Origin: an uncultured Prevotella sp.
GTDB taxonomy: Bacteria; Bacteroidota; Bacteroidia; Bacteroidales; Bacteroidaceae
NCBI GenBank assembly: GCA_947304695.1
Contig: CAMZBS010000001.1
Coordinates: 46,175 to 110,174 of the forward strand
Direction of reading: 5' to 3'
DNA: 64,000 nucleotides
The notes under the pieces are model-generated. The model was not told the DNA's origin and did no database searches. It saw only the letters and a list, made by a program, of their open reading frames with translations. Each line of letters opens with the position of its first letter. Within the stretch, counting starts at the first letter, position 1. Shown here in pieces: positions 25,643 to 34,550 of the stretch. Position numbers and translations under genes: made by a program.

Positions 25643-28600
25643 ATGATGAAAAGACAATTATTTTTAATGATTCTCCTGCTGGTCGGTATGACAGCAGCAG
25701 CAAAGCCGGTTACGCAAAGTCAGGCCATGATAAAGGCTCAGGCCGTGCTGAAAGGTAAGCTGTTGAAGAACACACAGGCCAATACCCGACAGATGAACAG
25801 TAATCAGACATTGCCTGCCTATTATGTATTCAATGCTGAGGACAATGGCGGTTTCGTCATCGTGAGCGGTGATGATCTGGCTCCTGAGATTCTTGCTTTT
25901 GCCGACGAAGGCTACTTCGACGTCGAAAATATGTCACCGGCAGTGGCTGAGTGGATGGAAAGTTATGAGAAGCAAATCTCACTGATTGCCAGTGGGAAGG
26001 CCAAGCCACGCCAAATCAAGAAAGAGTCAGAAAGCACAGCCGTTGCACCTTTCCTGAAGACACTGTGGCACCAGGCCTGGCCCTACAACCTGCTTACGCC
26101 CACCGATGCCAGAGGCAACCACTACGTTACTGGTTGTATAGCAACAGCCTTGGCACAAATCTTGTACTATTATCACGCACCGTTAGGCGAAGTTCCGGCT
26201 GTTCCTGCCTACACCAGTTATCTTGATCAGCCTAACGAAGGACTGCCTGCCACCACATTCGACTGGGCCAATATGCGTCCCGACTACCGCAATGAGTCGA
26301 ACGAAGCCCAGCAGATGGCCGTAGCAAAGCTTATGCAGTACTGCGGATATGTCACGAAAATGCACTATGCAAATACTTCTGTTACCGTCACATGGGAAGC
26401 TCAAGAGGCACTGAAGAACTTCTTTGGCTTCGACAATAGCGTAACGTACATGTACAAACGTAATTACGACATCACATGGGAGGACTGGGAAGCCTTGATC
26501 TATGGTGAAGTTGCTGCCCGTCGGCCCGTGATCTACGCTGGCGACAGCGATAAATATGGCGGTCATGCCTACCTGATTGACGGTTACAGCGACGGCCTCT
26601 TCCACATTAACTGGGGCTTTCAGGGCAACCCCACGGGCTATTTTGCCCTGTCACTGGCCGACTATTACGGAGACGGTGACGGCTGGTCGCAAGACCCTGA
26701 AGCCGTGATTGGCATCAAATTACCAGACAACGTGACGCCCACTGTGGGTATCCATGCCGACAACCAGCAGGTGCTCTATGGTGAAGAGACAACTTGGAGC
26801 TACACCGTGATGACCCCCGACGGCCCCGACGGCGAGCCCACCTTCATTTGTGAACGGACACTCACGTCGTCGCCCGGCAACTACCTTATTTCGATGGAAC
26901 GTGGTACCATTACCAATGAAAACCTGATATTAGGCACTGGCATACTCACCGTAACGCGCGCTCCACTCTCCGTAACGACCGACACCGTGACCATCATGCA
27001 GGGTGACCCCATGCCAGAATTCACTTTACGGTACGAAGGCTTCATGAACGGTGAGGACGAAAGCGTACTAACCGAAAAGCCCACTGTGACACCAACAGTC
27101 AATAGTACGGTGCAGCCCGGCACTTACGACCTCAAAGTCCGCGGCCCATGGTCGACCACCAATTACAACATCAGCTACAAACACAGCAAGCTCATCATCC
27201 TGCCTGAGCCCACGCTGACCATTACAGTACATAACGACACCATCACTTACGGCGACCCGTTACCCACTGAGTTCACCTTCGACGTAGACGGCGAAATAAA
27301 AGGTGGTACCCCAGAACCATACGTCAGAAACAAAGCCTGGCCTGCTGCTGACGAATATGAAATCGGCATTGACACCCGCTCACTGACCAACTTCAACATT
27401 GTAGTCAATGAAGGTAAACTCGTGGTGCTGCCCGCTCCGCTCACCATCAGTGCCGGAGGCCCCTACACCATGGAGCAGGGTGAGCAGTTGCCAGATCTGA
27501 AAGCTGTGTATACCGGCTTCAAATATGACGATGACCCCAGCGACCTTGACCGCCAGCCCGTGTTCACCCACAACGTAACGAGCGACAGCCCGGCCGGCAC
27601 CTACGAGCTGAAGATAGACTCGGCAAAGGCTAAGAACTACACCATTACTTATCAGAACTCGACCATTACCGTGACACCTGCACCGCAAGTGACCATCACG
27701 GCAAAGGACACCACCATTGTCTACGGCGATCCGCTGCCCCAGACGCTTATATACGCAGTCGATGGAAAGCTGAAAGGCGGAAAGCCCGAACTGATAATGC
27801 ACATTTCCAATCGTCCCGACGTGGGCGACTATGACATCGAAGTGAGCATGGGCACAGTGACCAACTACCCGCCATCGGTGACCCTTGTAGGCGGCAAACT
27901 CCACGTGGTTCCTGCCCCGTTGACCATCAGCACCGTTCCTGACACCGTCAGCCAAGGCGACGAGATGCCCGCATTTGAGTTCACCTACGATGGTTGGAAG
28001 TATGACGACAACGAAAGTGTGCTGACCGCTCAACCCGTTGCCACGCCACAGGTTTCCACCACGAACGAAGTCGGAACCTATGAAGTGACCGTCAGTGGTG
28101 CCGAAGCCAAGAACTACACCATCAGTTACCAAAACTCCACGCTGACAATAGAGAAGCTGCCCATTGTCTGGACTCTTGAAGTGGTGGGCGAACCAGAACT
28201 TACTGTTGGCGAGACGACTACGCTGCGCACCACCCTCGCCAATGCTGCCGATGAAGACTACACCAACGGCATCTTTGCCAAGCTGTACCGTGAACCTGAA
28301 GTGCCTGACGGCAAAGTATACTTCCAGTACGAACTCACGTCAAACGAGATGATTCCCGCCCACGGCCAGACCGTCTATGAGTTTACGTTCGACAGCATTT
28401 TGGCTGGACGGGAGTATGACATCTACCTGCTCTATTTCAGCGATGAACAGAAAGACTCGATGAAGGTGGCCGACATACGCTGGTTCGTGTGGGACGGTGT
28501 GCCCGAAGGCATTGCCTCGCTTGAGAAAGGCAATCCCGACGATGCCGTCTACGTTTACAACACCCGTGGCCACCTGCTGCTTACCACCACAGCCGCACAG

Positions 28601-28699
28601 CTTCGTCAGGCCATCAAGAGTCTGCCCCGTGGCATCTATGCCGTACTCACCAGCGAACAGCGTAAACTTGGCCGTCGTGGTGTGAAGATAAGCAACTAA
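25643..28699 (+). CDS. C10 streptopain-family cysteine protease with MBG repeats
   Basis: The 1018-residue secreted protein has a signal peptide, a propeptide-like N-terminal part (YYVFNAEDNGGFVIVSGDD, near 60-77), and a C10 catalytic domain with the nucleophile in HYVTGCIATALAQ (Cys165) and His in YGGHAYLIDGY (His308). From about residue 365 to 870 it carries MBG-type repeats recognisable by ITYGDPLP, IVYGDPLPQ, MQGDPMPEF, EQGEQLPD and SQGDEMPAF, alternating two subtypes. The end (GIYAVLTSEQRKLGRRGVKIS) resembles secretion/anchoring tails of the phylum. It probably digests protein outside the cell, the repeats acting as a stalk or surface-binding region. Confidence 0.9.
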   Translation: MMKRQLFLMILLLVGMTAAAKPVTQSQAMIKAQAVLKGKLLKNTQANTRQMNSNQTLPAYYVFNAEDNGGFVIVSGDDLAPEILAFADEGYFDVENMSPAVAEWMESYEKQISLIASGKAKPRQIKKESESTAVAPFLKTLWHQAWPYNLLTPTDARGNHYVTGCIATALAQILYYYHAPLGEVPAVPAYTSYLDQPNEGLPATTFDWANMRPDYRNESNEAQQMAVAKLMQYCGYVTKMHYANTSVTVTWEAQEALKNFFGFDNSVTYMYKRNYDITWEDWEALIYGEVAARRPVIYAGDSDKYGGHAYLIDGYSDGLFHINWGFQGNPTGYFALSLADYYGDGDGWSQDPEAVIGIKLPDNVTPTVGIHADNQQVLYGEETTWSYTVMTPDGPDGEPTFICERTLTSSPGNYLISMERGTITNENLILGTGILTVTRAPLSVTTDTVTIMQGDPMPEFTLRYEGFMNGEDESVLTEKPTVTPTVNSTVQPGTYDLKVRGPWSTTNYNISYKHSKLIILPEPTLTITVHNDTITYGDPLPTEFTFDVDGEIKGGTPEPYVRNKAWPAADEYEIGIDTRSLTNFNIVVNEGKLVVLPAPLTISAGGPYTMEQGEQLPDLKAVYTGFKYDDDPSDLDRQPVFTHNVTSDSPAGTYELKIDSAKAKNYTITYQNSTITVTPAPQVTITAKDTTIVYGDPLPQTLIYAVDGKLKGGKPELIMHISNRPDVGDYDIEVSMGTVTNYPPSVTLVGGKLHVVPAPLTISTVPDTVSQGDEMPAFEFTYDGWKYDDNESVLTAQPVATPQVSTTNEVGTYEVTVSGAEAKNYTISYQNSTLTIEKLPIVWTLEVVGEPELTVGETTTLRTTLANAADEDYTNGIFAKLYREPEVPDGKVYFQYELTSNEMIPAHGQTVYEFTFDSILAGREYDIYLLYFSDEQKDSMKVADIRWFVWDGVPEGIASLEKGNPDDAVYVYNTRGHLLLTTTAAQLRQAIKSLPRGIYAVLTSEQRKLGRRGVKISN

Positions 28700-28737
28700 A
28701 CCAGATACACATTAATTTATATATAAAGCGAAAATAA

Positions 28738-30630
28738 ATGAAAAAATGGACCATCGACGACGCCCGTGAACTGTACAACATCAACGGTTGGGGCACCAGT
28801 TACTTTGGTATCAACGACGAAGGCAACGTTTATGTGACGCCCTGCAAGGACCAGACACAGATAGACCTGCGCGAGGTGATGGACGAGCTGTCGCTGCGCG
28901 ATGTCACCGCTCCCGTGCTGCTGCGCTTCCCCGACATTCTCGACAACCGCATCGAGAAGACGTGGAGCTGCTTCAAGAAAGCTTCGGAAGAATATGACTA
29001 CAAGGGTGAGAATTATGTGGTCTATCCCATTAAGGTGAACCAGATGCAGCCCGTGGTTGAAGAAATCATCAGTCATGGACGCAAGTTCAACCTGGGTCTG
29101 GAAGCCGGTTCGAAGCCCGAACTGCACGCCGTCATCGCCATGCAGTGCCAGAGCGACTCCATCATCGTCTGCAACGGCTACAAAGATCAGAGCTACATTG
29201 AGCTCGCCCTGCTGGCACAAAAGATGGGCAAGCACATATTCATTGTGGTGGAGAAGATGAACGAGCTCGACATCATTGCCCGTGAAGCCAAAAAACTGGG
29301 CGTACGGCCTAATATCGGCATCCGCATTAAACTGGCATCGAGCGGTTCCGGCAAGTGGGAAGAGAGCGGTGGCGACGCGTCGAAGTTCGGACTGACCAGT
29401 GCCGAACTCTTAGAGGCACTGGAACTGCTCGACAAGAAGGACATGCGCGACTGCCTGCGTCTCATTCATTTCCACATCGGTTCGCAGATTACCAAGATAC
29501 GCCGCATCCAGACGGCCCTCCGCGAAGCGTCGCAATTCTACATCCAACTGCACAAAATGGGCTACAACGTGGACTTCGTGGACTGCGGAGGCGGACTGGG
29601 CGTGGACTACGACGGCACGCGCTCGCCGTCGTCGGAAAGCTCGGTGAACTACTCCATCCAGGAGTATGTCAACGACTGTATTTACACTTTCGTGGATGCA
29701 GCCAATAAGAACGACATTCCCCATCCCAACATTATCACCGAAAGCGGACGCTCGCTAGCAGCCCACCACTCAGTGCTGGTCATCGACGTGCTGGAGACAG
29801 CGTCGCTGCCCGAAATGCCCGAGGAGTTCGAGCCCGACGAGAGCTCACACCAGCTGGTGAAAGACCTGTACGACATCTGGGACAATCTCTCGCCCCGCAA
29901 CGTACTGGAGGACTGGCACGATGCAGAACAAATTCGCGAGGAGGTACTCAACCTGTTCAGCCACGGTATCGTAGACCTGAAGACACGTGCCGAGATTGAA
30001 GCCATGTACTGGAGCGTTTGCCATGAGATCAACGCACTGGCCAAGAACATGAAGCACGTGCCCGAAGAGCTCATGAACATCGACAAACTGCTGGCCGACA
30101 AGTACTTCTGCAACTTCTCGCTCTTCCAGAGCCTTAGCGATGCGTGGGCCATCGACCAGCTCTTCCCCATCATGCCCATCCAGAGACTCGACGAACGGCC
30201 CTCGCGCAACGCCACCATTCAGGACATCACGTGCGACTCTGACGGCAAGATTGCCAACTTCGTGACCAACCGCCACAACTCTCACTCGCTTCCCGTTCAT
30301 CCGCTGAAGAAGAACGAAGCCTACTACCTGGGCGTGTTCCTCGTGGGAGCCTACCAGGAAATCCTGGGCGACATGCACAACCTCTTCGGCGACACCACTG
30401 CTGTACATATCTCGGTGAAGGACGGCCACTACCACATTGACCAGATCATCGACGGCGAGACGGTCGAGGAAGTGCTGGAATACGTGCAGTATAACCCCAA
30501 GAAACTGGTGCGCCAGCTCGAGATATGGGTCACAAAGAGCGTGAAGCAGGGCAAGATCACCCTTGAAGAGGGCAAGGAGTTCCTTTCTAACTACCGCTCC
30601 GGCCTCTACGGCTACACCTATCTGGAGTGA
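28738..30630 (+). CDS. speA: biosynthetic arginine decarboxylase
   Basis: The 630-residue enzyme decarboxylates arginine to agmatine, the first step of the agmatine route to putrescine/spermidine. It has the fold type III PLP barrel with the PLP lysine in YVVYPIKVNQMQPVV, LGLEAGSKPEL, LIHFHIGSQI and DCGGGLGVDYDG, followed by the SpeA-specific helical insert and C-terminal beta domain with CDSDGKI. Length is as expected for SpeA. It lies before argB, so arginine biosynthesis and use are encoded side by side, but a repeat array with a strong hairpin and an argB -7 box separate them. Confidence 0.97.
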   Translation: MKKWTIDDARELYNINGWGTSYFGINDEGNVYVTPCKDQTQIDLREVMDELSLRDVTAPVLLRFPDILDNRIEKTWSCFKKASEEYDYKGENYVVYPIKVNQMQPVVEEIISHGRKFNLGLEAGSKPELHAVIAMQCQSDSIIVCNGYKDQSYIELALLAQKMGKHIFIVVEKMNELDIIAREAKKLGVRPNIGIRIKLASSGSGKWEESGGDASKFGLTSAELLEALELLDKKDMRDCLRLIHFHIGSQITKIRRIQTALREASQFYIQLHKMGYNVDFVDCGGGLGVDYDGTRSPSSESSVNYSIQEYVNDCIYTFVDAANKNDIPHPNIITESGRSLAAHHSVLVIDVLETASLPEMPEEFEPDESSHQLVKDLYDIWDNLSPRNVLEDWHDAEQIREEVLNLFSHGIVDLKTRAEIEAMYWSVCHEINALAKNMKHVPEELMNIDKLLADKYFCNFSLFQSLSDAWAIDQLFPIMPIQRLDERPSRNATIQDITCDSDGKIANFVTNRHNSHSLPVHPLKKNEAYYLGVFLVGAYQEILGDMHNLFGDTTAVHISVKDGHYHIDQIIDGETVEEVLEYVQYNPKKLVRQLEIWVTKSVKQGKITLEEGKEFLSNYRSGLYGYTYLE

Positions 30631-30649
30631 GCAGTTCCACAAAATCATT

Positions 30650-30775
30650 GTAACAATTTGATTTCCAACTATTTATAACTGAGCCTCAGTAGTCTTTCAA
30701 CTGAGGCTCAGTTGTTTTGTTACCGAGCCTCAGTTGCAGCGAAACCAAGCCTCAGTTGCAGGCAATAGGAATCAC
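30650..30775. repeat. 22-bp phased palindromic array, copy 3
   Basis: Motif copies start at 30682, 30704, 30726 and 30748 with exact 22-base spacing. Copies 1-2 pair perfectly over 14 bases and are followed by GTTGTTTTGTT, as in a terminator; copies 3 and 4 have the same orientation. The leader at 30650-30681 matches the leader of array 1 (867-898) in roughly five of every six positions and at the same distance. GAATCA follows at 30769. Confidence 0.85.
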
Positions 30776-30821
30776 GCTCATTTTCCCACCCCATCAAAGT
30801 CGTTTTCTCAGAAAAAATCCG

Positions 30822-30829
30822 TACCTTTG
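30822..30829 (+). promoter_or_regulatory. -7 box for argB
   Basis: TACCTTTG, 28 bases upstream of the argB ATG at 30857, with a weak TTTT at the -33 distance. It is downstream of the array, so argB can be transcribed apart from speA. Confidence 0.5.
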
Positions 30830-30856
30830 CAGAAAGATAATAACAACCGAAAAAAG

Positions 30857-31639
30857 ATGAAAGAGAAACTGACAATTGTGAAAGTTGGCGGTGCCGTGGT
30901 CGAGGACGAAGCACAGCTGGCACAGCTGCTGAAAGACTTCAGCGCCATTGAGGGCAACAAAGTACTGGTTCACGGTGGTGGCCGCAAGGCTACTAAGATG
31001 GCCGAACGGCTGGGCATCGAGACACAGATGGTGGGCGGACGCCGCATCACCGACGCAGCCATGCTGGAAGTGGTGACAATGGTCTACGGTGGCCTGGTGA
31101 ACAAGCACGTGGTGGCCTGCCTGCAGGCCGAAGGCATCAAGGCCATCGGACTGACCGGCGCCGATGCCGATGTTATCCGCTCGGTGAAGCGCCCGCTGAA
31201 GAACGGTGTGGACTACGGTTATGTAGGCGACGTCAAGGACGTCGACCACCAGACACTCTCGAGCCTCATCGCCCAGGGCCTGGTACCCGTAATGGCACCG
31301 CTCACCCACGACGGCCACGGAACCATGCTCAATACCAATGCCGACACCATCGCCTCCGAAACAGCCAAGGCACTGGCCAAGGTCTACGATGTGACACTCG
31401 TCTTCGCCTTCGAGAAGCCCGGCGTACTGGCCAATCCCGACGACGACACGACGGTCATACCCGTCATCACCCAGGCCGACTTCCAGCGCTACCAGGCCGA
31501 CGGCACCATCTCGGGAGGCATGCTGCCCAAGATTGAAAACGCCCTGGCTGCCGTCGATGCTGGCGTCAGCCGCGTGGTCATTACACTGGCCACCGCCATC
31601 GACGGCAACAGCGGAACAGTGATAAAAGAAGACCATTAA
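30857..31639 (+). CDS. argB: acetylglutamate kinase
   Basis: The 260-residue amino-acid kinase phosphorylates N-acetylglutamate (or N-succinyl analogues in some Bacteroidetes) in arginine biosynthesis. Visible are VKVGGAVV at the N-terminus, VLVHGGGRKAT, the MVGGRRIT substrate loop, LNTNADTIA and ISGGMLPKIENAL. ATG 30857 was chosen over an upstream frame because it begins at the first strand and is preceded by a -7 box. The allosteric N-terminal helix of arginine-inhibited ArgB is absent. Confidence 0.95.
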   Translation: MKEKLTIVKVGGAVVEDEAQLAQLLKDFSAIEGNKVLVHGGGRKATKMAERLGIETQMVGGRRITDAAMLEVVTMVYGGLVNKHVVACLQAEGIKAIGLTGADADVIRSVKRPLKNGVDYGYVGDVKDVDHQTLSSLIAQGLVPVMAPLTHDGHGTMLNTNADTIASETAKALAKVYDVTLVFAFEKPGVLANPDDDTTVIPVITQADFQRYQADGTISGGMLPKIENALAAVDAGVSRVVITLATAIDGNSGTVIKEDH

Positions 31640-31714
31640 CTCAAGGTTTAACATCCATTAACGCACCAACCTGTAACTTTTGCCCCACCACAGTCGTCTT
31701 ATACTTCAGAGAGG

Positions 31715-32251
31715 ATGAAGAACATCGACTTCCGCACTGACGTACTGCCGCTCAAGAACGAGCTCTACCGGCTGGCACTCCGCATCACTCTCAATCCTGC
31801 GGAGGCAGAAGACGTGGTGCAGGAAACGATGCTCAAGGTGTGGAACCGGCGCGACTCCTGGGCCGAAATCGAATCGATGGAAGCCTTCTGCCTCACCATC
31901 TGCCGCAACTTGGCACTCGACAGGCAGAAAAGAGCCGACAACCAGACCGCCCAGTTCGCCCTGCGACACGAGCCGCAAGACCACCAAGGGGGCACCGACG
32001 TGGCCGACACAGCCGCCAACCCCGAGGAACAGGCCGTGGAGCGAGACCGAGTACAGCTGGTACGCCGCCTCATCAACGGGCTGCCCGAGAAACAGCGCTC
32101 CTGCATGCAGCTGCGCGACGTTGAGGGAAAACCCTACAAGGAAATAGCCGAAGTGCTCGGCATCACCGAACAGCAAGTCAAGGTGAACATCTTCCGGGCC
32201 AGGCAAACCATCAGACAGAAGTATCTCGAAACAGAAAAATATGGACTATAA
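31715..32251 (+). CDS. ECF-type RNA polymerase sigma factor
   Basis: A 178-residue sigma-70 family protein. Region 2 is in LALRITLNPAEAEDVVQETMLKVW and the following helix CLTICRNLALDRQKR; region 4 is at 118-170 (LPEKQRSCMQLRDVEGKPYKEIAE...ITEQQVKVNIFRAR), a helix-turn-helix. It has no extra domain. It overlaps the next gene by 11 bases and leads a three-gene unit with a single-pass membrane protein (putative anti-sigma factor) and a DUF4252 protein, the usual way in which Bacteroidetes ECF factors are held at the membrane. Confidence 0.93.
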   Translation: MKNIDFRTDVLPLKNELYRLALRITLNPAEAEDVVQETMLKVWNRRDSWAEIESMEAFCLTICRNLALDRQKRADNQTAQFALRHEPQDHQGGTDVADTAANPEEQAVERDRVQLVRRLINGLPEKQRSCMQLRDVEGKPYKEIAEVLGITEQQVKVNIFRARQTIRQKYLETEKYGL

Positions 32252-32750
32252 GTACATCGAACAGCTGCTGCAGCGCTACTTCCAGTGTGAGACCACACTG
32301 CAGGAAGAGCAGATTCTGAAGGCATTCTTCGCTCAGGACGAGCAGGAACTGCCCCAGGAGCTGAGCCAGTACAAGCCCCTCTTTGCTGCCATGCAGCCCG
32401 AGGAGCAGCTGGGCGACGACTTCGATGCACGCCTGCTGGCACTCACCGAGGAGCCACGCGTGGTCAAGGCCCGTACCATCAGCCTGGCAGAACGCCTGCA
32501 ACCGCTCATGCGCGCTGCTGCCGTCGTGGCTGTAGTGCTCACACTGGCCAATGCCATCGACCACGCAGTAAGCAACGGTCAGCCATTGACCGACGAGATC
32601 AACTATGCGGCCTACAAGGACACCTACGACGATCCTTCCATGGCCTACGACCAGGTGGAAGATGCCCTGATGCTCATCTCTGAGGGATTCAGCCAGGCAC
32701 AGGGAATCGACTCCGTCAGTACCGACTCACTCATCGGCCAGCTTAGATGA
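32241..32750 (+). CDS. putative membrane-bound anti-sigma factor
   Basis: The 169-residue protein has an acidic helical N-terminal part (1-85, with repeated EQ/EE), one membrane segment (about 90-106, AAAVVAVVLTLANAI) and a short periplasmic tail of 60 residues. The N-terminal part MDYKYIEQLLQRYFQCETT is like the short Bacteroidetes anti-sigma or sigma-associated proteins. It begins 11 bases before the end of the sigma factor and its stop overlaps the next start as ATGA, so it is translationally coupled. Assignment as anti-sigma rests on gene order and topology, not on a sequence match to a named family. Confidence 0.65.
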   Translation: MDYKYIEQLLQRYFQCETTLQEEQILKAFFAQDEQELPQELSQYKPLFAAMQPEEQLGDDFDARLLALTEEPRVVKARTISLAERLQPLMRAAAVVAVVLTLANAIDHAVSNGQPLTDEINYAAYKDTYDDPSMAYDQVEDALMLISEGFSQAQGIDSVSTDSLIGQLR

Positions 32751-33241
32751 TGCGTTCGCTGATAGTCCTGCTGGCAGCAGTACTGGTCCAGACTTCGGCC
32801 CTGGCACAACGCTCGCCCGACTTCGCTGAGAAGTTCATGAGCCTCTGCACAGCCGACACCACCGTGAGCTGCGTTACCGTGAGCCCCAAGATGATGGAAC
32901 AGCTGGTCAGACAGCACACCACCGACCGGCCCGAAAACATCATGCAGGCCATCAGCAAGCTGAAGAGCGCACGCATCGTGACGGCCCACGCCGACTACTA
33001 TCAGAAGGCGGAAGACCTGCTCACCAAGAACCAGCGCCGCTTCCAGGCCGAACGCGACTACCGCAACGGCGAACAGCACGGCGCCTTCTACACACGCAAG
33101 AATCGCAAAGGCCACACCGTGGAACTCATCATGCTGCACGAAGACTGCAAGAGCAACCGGCTGACAATAGTCAATCTGACCGGTAACATTGACGAGGAAT
33201 TTCTATGCTTTCTCTATAATAATAAATCAATCAAGAATTAA
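32747..33241 (+). CDS. DUF4252 exported protein
   Basis: The 164-residue protein has a signal peptide (LIVLLAAVLVQTSALAQ) and a compact alpha/beta domain as in DUF4252: SVSPKMMEQL-like VTVSPKMMEQLV, LKSARIV, and a final strand block VNLTGNIDEEFL. DUF4252 proteins follow ECF sigma/anti-sigma pairs in many Bacteroidales and are presumed sensors or effectors in the envelope. Coupled by ATGA to the anti-sigma gene; a clear terminator follows at 33291. Confidence 0.8.
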   Translation: MMRSLIVLLAAVLVQTSALAQRSPDFAEKFMSLCTADTTVSCVTVSPKMMEQLVRQHTTDRPENIMQAISKLKSARIVTAHADYYQKAEDLLTKNQRRFQAERDYRNGEQHGAFYTRKNRKGHTVELIMLHEDCKSNRLTIVNLTGNIDEEFLCFLYNNKSIKN

Positions 33242-33290
33242 AACAATCATTACAAAGAAGCTGTGAAGCTTCGCACACATTTTTCAACGA

Positions 33291-33330
33291 AAAAAGGCTG
33301 CCCATGCAATCGAGCTAAGGCAGCCTTTTT
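33291..33330 (+). terminator. terminator of the sigma/DUF4252 operon
   Basis: A 12-base-pair perfect stem (33291-33302 with 33319-33330), starting with five A and ending with five T. Confidence 0.85.
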
Positions 33331-33384
33331 CACGTCGTGACACAAAAAAAGAGGCAAATCCTTCGCTGTTTCAATTATTATGCC

Positions 33385-33392
33385 TACATTTG
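33385..33392 (+). promoter_or_regulatory. -7 box for the pectate lyase gene
   Basis: TACATTTG, 32 bases before the ATG at 33425; no clear -33 TTTG. Confidence 0.45.
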
Positions 33393-33424
33393 CACCCTGC
33401 AAACCAACTTAAAAACAGCTACTA

Positions 33425-34543
33425 ATGAAGAAAAGACAAATCATCACCCTGGTCCTGGCTGTCACGGCCGGTGTGCTCCATGCGCAACAGGACATGCAAT
33501 TGAAGCACCTTATTCACGTCATGCCCGATGCCTGGTATGCCACAGCCGAGGCTCAGGCAGCCGTCGACAGCATCCTGAAATACCAGTTCCCATCGGGCGG
33601 ATGGACCAAGAACCACAGCTGGCAACTGGCTCCCGACGAGCGCGAACAGGCCGACCGAGACTCCATCCTGCGTGCCATCAAGAGCAAGGAGGGCATCGGT
33701 GCCACCATCGACAACGGTGCCACCATCACCGAAATGGCCTTCCTGGCCAAGAGCTATGCAGCCACCAAGAAGAAAACCGTGCGCAAGGCGTTTGTCTGCG
33801 GTGTGGAATATCTGCTCAATGCGCAGTACGATAACGGCGGATGGCCGCAGTTCTATCCCCACAAGCCCAACTGGCCTCCCGGCACGCCCTACTACAGCGA
33901 CCACATCACCTTCAACGACAACGCCATCTACAACGTCATGTACCTGCTGCGCGAACTCTATGAAGACCATGCACCCTACGATCAGCTGAAGCTTGGCGAC
34001 GACCTGAAGGCACGCTGCCGGAAAGCTTTCGACAAAGGCATTGAGTGCATACTGAACTGCCAGATACGCAAGAACGGAAAGCTCACGGTATGGTGTCAGC
34101 AGCACGACGAGTTCACCCTGCAGCCTGCCAAAGCCCGTGCTTACGAACTACCGTCGTTCACCGGAAGTCACGAGACACCCCACCTGCTGAAGCTGCTCAT
34201 GTCGCTTCCCGAACCGTCAGAGCGTGTCATCGAGGCCGTTTCGGCTGCAGTGGCATGGTTAGAAAGCCACGCCATCAAGGACATGAGATATGAAAACTTC
34301 GTGAACAAAGACGGGAAACGCGACCGCCGGTTGGTCCATCAGTTCGGAGCTCCACTCATTTGGGCCCGTTACTACGATCTGGACACAGAAGAACCCTACG
34401 TCTGCGACCGCGATGGCGTGAAGCAGCCCGCATTGGAGTACATCGGCTATGAGCGGCGCAACGGCTACGGGTGGTATAACGATGACCCCCAGAGCGTCAT
34501 CGACCACTATCCGAAATGGCTGAAAAAAGTGCAGAAGAAATGA
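33425..34543 (+). CDS. pelA: pectate lyase, PL10 family
   Basis: The 372-residue secreted enzyme (signal peptide ending at LHAQ) matches PL10 pectate lyases, which cleave polygalacturonate by beta-elimination in an alpha/alpha barrel. Diagnostic stretches are QFPSGGWTKNHSW, ATIDNGATITEM, YDNGGWPQFYP, ITFNDNAIYNVM and ARAYELPSFTGSHE; the WCQQHDEFTLQPAKAR block near 225 holds the catalytic site. The gene stands alone, convergent with dprA only 7 bases away, with no SusCD pair nearby, which is uncommon for glycan enzymes in this phylum. Confidence 0.92.
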   Translation: MKKRQIITLVLAVTAGVLHAQQDMQLKHLIHVMPDAWYATAEAQAAVDSILKYQFPSGGWTKNHSWQLAPDEREQADRDSILRAIKSKEGIGATIDNGATITEMAFLAKSYAATKKKTVRKAFVCGVEYLLNAQYDNGGWPQFYPHKPNWPPGTPYYSDHITFNDNAIYNVMYLLRELYEDHAPYDQLKLGDDLKARCRKAFDKGIECILNCQIRKNGKLTVWCQQHDEFTLQPAKARAYELPSFTGSHETPHLLKLLMSLPEPSERVIEAVSAAVAWLESHAIKDMRYENFVNKDGKRDRRLVHQFGAPLIWARYYDLDTEEPYVCDRDGVKQPALEYIGYERRNGYGWYNDDPQSVIDHYPKWLKKVQKK

Positions 34544-34550
34544 GCCGCTG

